Assembly (NCBI RefSeq): GCF_019279795.1
Contig: NC_056734.1
Span: 4,205,369 to 4,269,368, forward strand
Origin: Protopterus annectens
Lineage: Eukaryota; Chordata; Ceratodontiformes; Protopteridae
Reading direction: 5' to 3'
Length of the DNA stretch: 64,000 bases
Part shown: in pieces, positions 60,738 to 64,000 of the stretch
Position numbering within the stretch: position 1 is the stretch's first letter
How the letters are laid out: the number at the start of each line of letters is the position of its first letter
Made by a program: the position numbers and the translations under genes
Notes under the pieces: model-generated
Told to the model about the DNA's origin: nothing
The model's database searches: none
The model's input: only the letters and a program-made list of their open reading frames with translations

Positions 60738-60951
60738 CCCAGGGCCAGATTCCAAAAGACTTGATCTAGGTGCAACTATGCCCGGATTCTGAAAGACATG
60801 AACTTAGTGTAAGTGTCTTACTTTGGTGTAAGGCCTATCTATAAACAGGTTTAGTCCAAGGGCCAGTTTCCAGAAGACCAACTCTCCGTATAGGTGGTCA
60901 GTTATACTGAGAGCAAGTCTTTTGGAATCAGGCCCCCAGTGTCTTTTATAC
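60738..60951. mobile_element. Compound MITE with TIRs 'gggccagattccaaaagactt'-like
   Basis: The left end begins GGGCCAGATTCCAAAAGAC and the right end is the complement of GGGCCTGATTCCAAAAGAC, about 210 bp apart. Two more TIR-like modules lie inside: 'CCCGGATTCTGAAAGACAT' near 60780 and 'GGGCCAGTTTCCAGAAGAC' near 60861. This suggests a duplicated or nested element. A 3-bp 'cca' flanks both ends, which would fit a Harbinger-like 3-bp duplication but could be chance. Confidence 0.6.
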
Positions 60952-62536
60952 CCATAATAAGTAAAACTAGTTTAATTTGCTTACCATATGGCTTATTACT
61001 TACCAGTTCATATCTATTCCTAACCCTTAATAAAAACGTGATATTTGGCATACCAAATTATTCACTGCCTTGCATTCATAAGAGGAGAAACTGCCTCTTT
61101 TTTATTTTTATTTTTATTGTTATTTTAACCTATTGCAATAAAGCTTGTCCATAGTTGCAGTTGCTATATTTTACATGGTACCACTTGCATCCTCAGCCAG
61201 CTGTATGTAGCTCCATGATCCTTAAGTTACACACATCACTACTGGCTCTGGGAGCTTCAGGCCTTTTACTTTGTTGAAAATGTATATATATCTTAAGTCA
61301 CAGAAGCCAAACTGGGAATTGTGGTGAATATTAGAATACATCTTTAAAAATACTTTAGTTTTGTTGCATTTTTTTATTAACTTATTTCGTCTTTCACGCA
61401 CTCTATCAAGCCCCTGTCCTTTTTTAGGACCATTTATGTTTCTTTTCCCACTTTCATCAAAGCAGACTAGGAGAGAGAGAGAATCAAGGATTTTGGTTGT
61501 CATCAGGAAGGCGTTAAGAGATATTTTGAATGCACTAACATTCTATTACTGCTGACAGGAAAGTATGGTGTACTGCCTGCCCTGCTTATTGTTATCCAGG
61601 TGTACACGTCTGCATGCCTACACATCTCAACTACAGTGCTGAGTGTTCCTTAGGGGGTTTGTGCCACCCTGATTCCTTTGAGTTAAAAATGTACATCCAG
61701 GCCTTCACACAGATAGCACTCTTCTTCAGGACGGGAAAGTTTGCATCATTCCCTCATTCTCATCCCTCACCATCTACAGTATTTCCACCACTACATGGGA
61801 TGCTAGCTGAATACAGGTCAGAACCAGAACCACTAATATGCAAACCCAACAGTTTTGTTGCATTTTAATGTGCATTTCTGCTCTGGAGTGCATCATCAGG
61901 TTGTTCGTTTGGATCCTCCATCATGAAATTCAGTATTATTAAATGATTTTGTGTTATTTCAATTTTAATCAAAATTGCACTCAGGTGTAGCATTTTGTTG
62001 AAGTGAAAGTTTAAAATTGATTGTGCTTGTCTTTCTCTTTTTTTTCTTTTTTTATGGTGGCATTGAATTTTTTTATTGCTGGGAATATTACTTTAGGTTT
62101 TCTTATTTGGTGTTTTTTTGTGGTTGCTTTAATTTGCTGTACTCCTGTAGAGTTCTTATGCCATTTTTTTCTGCTATCAGAGTTTCTATGAAAACACATT
62201 GTCAGTTCACATGGGTTTTACTTGCTTTGCAGTTATCAGACTACAGAGTTAAATGGAGTTAGTATATGCAAAGAAGAGGGGCAAACCCCTGTAAAGAGGT
62301 TGCATGGGGCTTGCCACTGCAAAAATACTTTGTTTAATTTCTGAGGGACTTTCCCCTGCTAAAACACTTTCTTTTTTCATTTCTGTAGGATCTTGATTTT
62401 TATGGTTGAGTAGTATTTATTGATTTGATATTAGTGGTCTGAATGGAAGTTGGTCCTGTCTGTAGTATATACATCTGTGGTGCACGTTGATAATTTCTGA
62501 AGCAACATTTAAATAACTGTTATTTCAATATATTCC
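60952..62536. other. Intergenic
   Basis: No gene. 61870-61910 on the minus strand holds a CTGATGA...GAAA pair with a UGC/GCA stem that resembles a Penelope tail; see findings. Confidence 0.5.
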
Positions 62537-62991
62537 CCCGGATTCACGAATCCTTCGTGTAAGACTTAATAAGTCTTACTCGGAGGCTGCAGTTGAATGG
62601 TATGACATCAGTGTGCCATGAATATTCATGAGGGCATGCTGACTCAACCGTAACTCTTACACGGACCGAGTATGAAAGCAGGGGGCGTGTCCGACTGCCG
62701 AGCAGTCTAAATGTCCACGCCCCTGCAAGTGTAGTAAAAGCAAAATGTCAACACACAAGAGCGAGTTCGCTCAAATGTACTTGCACCCAACACCACACTC
62801 CCTGACACTGTAAACCCCCATCACAGTTATAAAAAGTAAAATATATATATATTTTTTTAAATCCACGATATAGCTGCCCGTATTTGCGCGTGTGTGCGCG
62901 GGTGTGCCCATTGCTTAGCAATGTAATGTAATGTAAGCAATTCCGACATGGAAGAGCATAAGAAAGAATGTTTATGCAAATCACACCAAAT

Positions 62992-63058
62992 TGCAATAAC
63001 ATAATGGTAGAGCGTATGCACAAAGAGGAGGCATTCACGGTTCAAGTCCCACCACTCC
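62992..63058 (+). repeat. tRNA-like segment
   Basis: Plus strand 'ATAATGGTAGAGCGTATGC' (A-box-like) and 'GGTTCAAGTCC' (near-consensus B box) at suitable spacing. Stem pairing is partial. Could be a tRNA pseudogene or part of the transposon. Confidence 0.5.
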
Positions 63059-63210
63059 CCTTCTTATTTATGTTTTAAATCAGTATTTGAAATAGTACCA
63101 GACATATATGATTAAAACTTTATTAAAAGCAGTGACATGGCCAATGTATCAGTGAGCAAAATATATATTTTTAAAGGACCCAGATATATAAAAGGCTGCT
63201 GTTAAGCAAC

Positions 63211-63425
63211 GCTTTACCCAACTAAACACAGGTGCCCATAGTTTAATAGTGCTTTACCCAGCTAAACACAGGTGCCCATAGTTTAATAGCACTTTACCCA
63301 GCTAAACAGAGGTGCCCATAGTTAAATAGCACTTTACCCAGCTAAACAGAGTTGCCCATGGTTTAATAGTGCTTTACCCAGCATAATAGAGTTGCTCAAA
63401 GTTTAAAAGCGCTTTACCCAGCGCA
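63211..63425 (+). repeat. 40-bp tandem repeat, ~5 copies
   Basis: 'gctttaccca' recurs at 63211, 63251, 63291, 63331, 63371 and 63411, exactly 40 bp apart. Each copy continues with 'gctaaacacaggtgcccata' and 'gtttaatag' and diverges gradually towards the right end. Confidence 0.9.
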
Positions 63426-63544
63426 ATGTGTTTGCGCGGATGTACGCGCCGTGCCAACCAGGGCACCATAGGGCACCAGGGAGCAACGTAGAGCTAAGTT
63501 GCATAAACGCAGCCACACCCCCTAGCCTGTCTGGACAGTATTAA

Positions 63545-63630
63545 AATAAAAGAATGACAAGGTTCGAACCGAAGACCCTGTGCATCATAATAAAGTACAG
63601 AACCACTAAGCCATGACAATATAGGGGAAG
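63545..63630 (-). repeat. tRNA-like segment
   Basis: Minus strand 'CATGGCTTAGTGGTTCTG' (A-box-like) and 'GGTTCGAACC' (perfect B box) with plausible arm spacing. Flanking pairing is weak, so it is probably not a working tRNA. Confidence 0.55.
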
Positions 63631-63811
63631 CAGCCACTATTAACATTCATATACTTACGAATGGTAGTTTAACCATTACTAAGCAGGTCTGCAGTCAGCC
63701 GAGAATTTTACAAAATGGCCAATCACAAAAAAGTGTGGGAAATGCGGCATATTTAAGTTCCATAGGCGGGAATACTCACCATAACTGATTGTAGCTCACA
63801 TTTGCAGTCAG

Positions 63812-64000
63812 AATGGCAGGGGCAGGAGAGGGTTCATGCTTCTGAGCGCAACGTTGGGGCATCGGGGAGCCCAAATATATGGTTTGGCTCCTTGTCCACC
63901 GTCACAAGTCAAGACTCCTGCAGGGCCAGTTCCAAGGGACGGAGTACAAGGCAGAGGCTTGGAACCGGTTAGCTCGTGACCTCACCAGTGCCACAGGCGT
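63812..64000 (+). pseudogene. Myb/SANT-like transposon protein, 5' part (cut by window end)
   Basis: ATG at 63812 opens 'MAGAGEGSCF', then an in-frame TGA, then 'AQRWGIGEPKYMVWLLV', 'LLQGQFQGTEYKAEAW', 'NRLARDLTSATG'. The Trp and the following 'LARDLTSATG' match the copy at 7960-8193. The paralogue has Gln-Thr where this copy has the stop, so a CGA or CAA to TGA change is likely. Translation could alternatively begin at the internal Met ('MVWLLV'). The rest of the domain lies outside the window. Confidence 0.6.

Larger units (their letters stand above)
62537..64000 (+). mobile_element. Left part of a Harbinger-like DNA transposon (continues past the window)
   Basis: Begins with 'cccccggattcacgaatcc', similar in style to the TIRs of the MITE at 60738. 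This is followed by foldback sequence: a perfect 10+1+10 palindrome centred at about 62561, 'catgaatattcatg', and inverted 'gtgtaaga'/'tcttacac'. Then come two tRNA-like segments, a 40-bp tandem repeat and a Myb/SANT-like ORF at the window end. The family is inferred mainly from the Myb-like ORF; the right end and transposase would be outside the window. Confidence 0.5.

Overview
This window is eukaryotic and almost certainly vertebrate: AT-rich intergenic DNA packed with retroelements, DNA-transposon remnants, tRNA-like repeats and long microsatellites. I find no host protein-coding gene. The mix (CR1 LINEs, Penelope-like elements with GIY-YIG endonuclease, Harbinger-type Myb/SANT remnants, tRNA-derived repeats) fits a large, repeat-rich fish, lungfish or amphibian genome. 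I cannot name the species from sequence alone. Boundaries come from reading by eye, so approximate ends are marked as such.

Layout. 1-9 kb: degraded DNA-transposon territory, with Myb/SANT-like pseudogene pieces on the minus strand, tRNA-like repeats, a LINE 3' end, a ~118-bp diverged minisatellite and a GCTTAGC-rich block holding a 41-nt palindrome. 9.4-9.6 kb: a Penelope-type tail with a hammerhead-like fold. 13.1-17.3 kb: a decayed plus-strand Penelope-like element (PLE) with two internal tandem duplications and a 272-bp MITE inserted with a 9-bp target duplication. 21.6-23.4 kb: a ~458-bp duplication whose second copy is split by a 5'-truncated LINE. 23.8-26.1 kb: a short PLE derivative with inverted ends and a 14-bp target duplication. 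26.1-26.9 kb: a CR1 fragment. 27-28.6 kb: tRNA-like pieces and long TG/CA tracts.

29.4-35.0 kb holds the best-preserved element, a minus-strand PLE with an uninterrupted 1,095-codon ORF (reverse transcriptase plus C-terminal GIY-YIG). It has ~1.07-kb direct pseudo-LTRs, a ~0.4-kb inverted tail, three hammerhead-like motifs and a 15-bp target duplication.

36.8-57.5 kb is the most striking region. A minus-strand CR1 LINE (ORF1 with zinc-finger-like and SGNH-esterase motifs; decayed endonuclease and RT) is preceded, in its own orientation, by about 26.7 head-to-tail copies of a ~617-bp unit. Each unit carries a TATA-like box with an inverted CCAAT motif just upstream of it. The array runs straight into the CR1 5' leader and stops abruptly inside a unit at its far end. 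That is the architecture of the tandem promoter monomers of rodent L1, here apparently on a CR1 element and spanning about 16.5 kb. The functional reading is inference; the array and its position are seen directly.

57.5-64 kb returns to intergenic sequence with a CR1 3' scrap, GA and TG tracts and a compound MITE. It ends with the start of a Harbinger-like element carrying a 40-bp tandem repeat, two tRNA-like segments and a Myb/SANT-like ORF cut by the window end. That ORF is a paralogue of the one at 8 kb, in opposite orientation.
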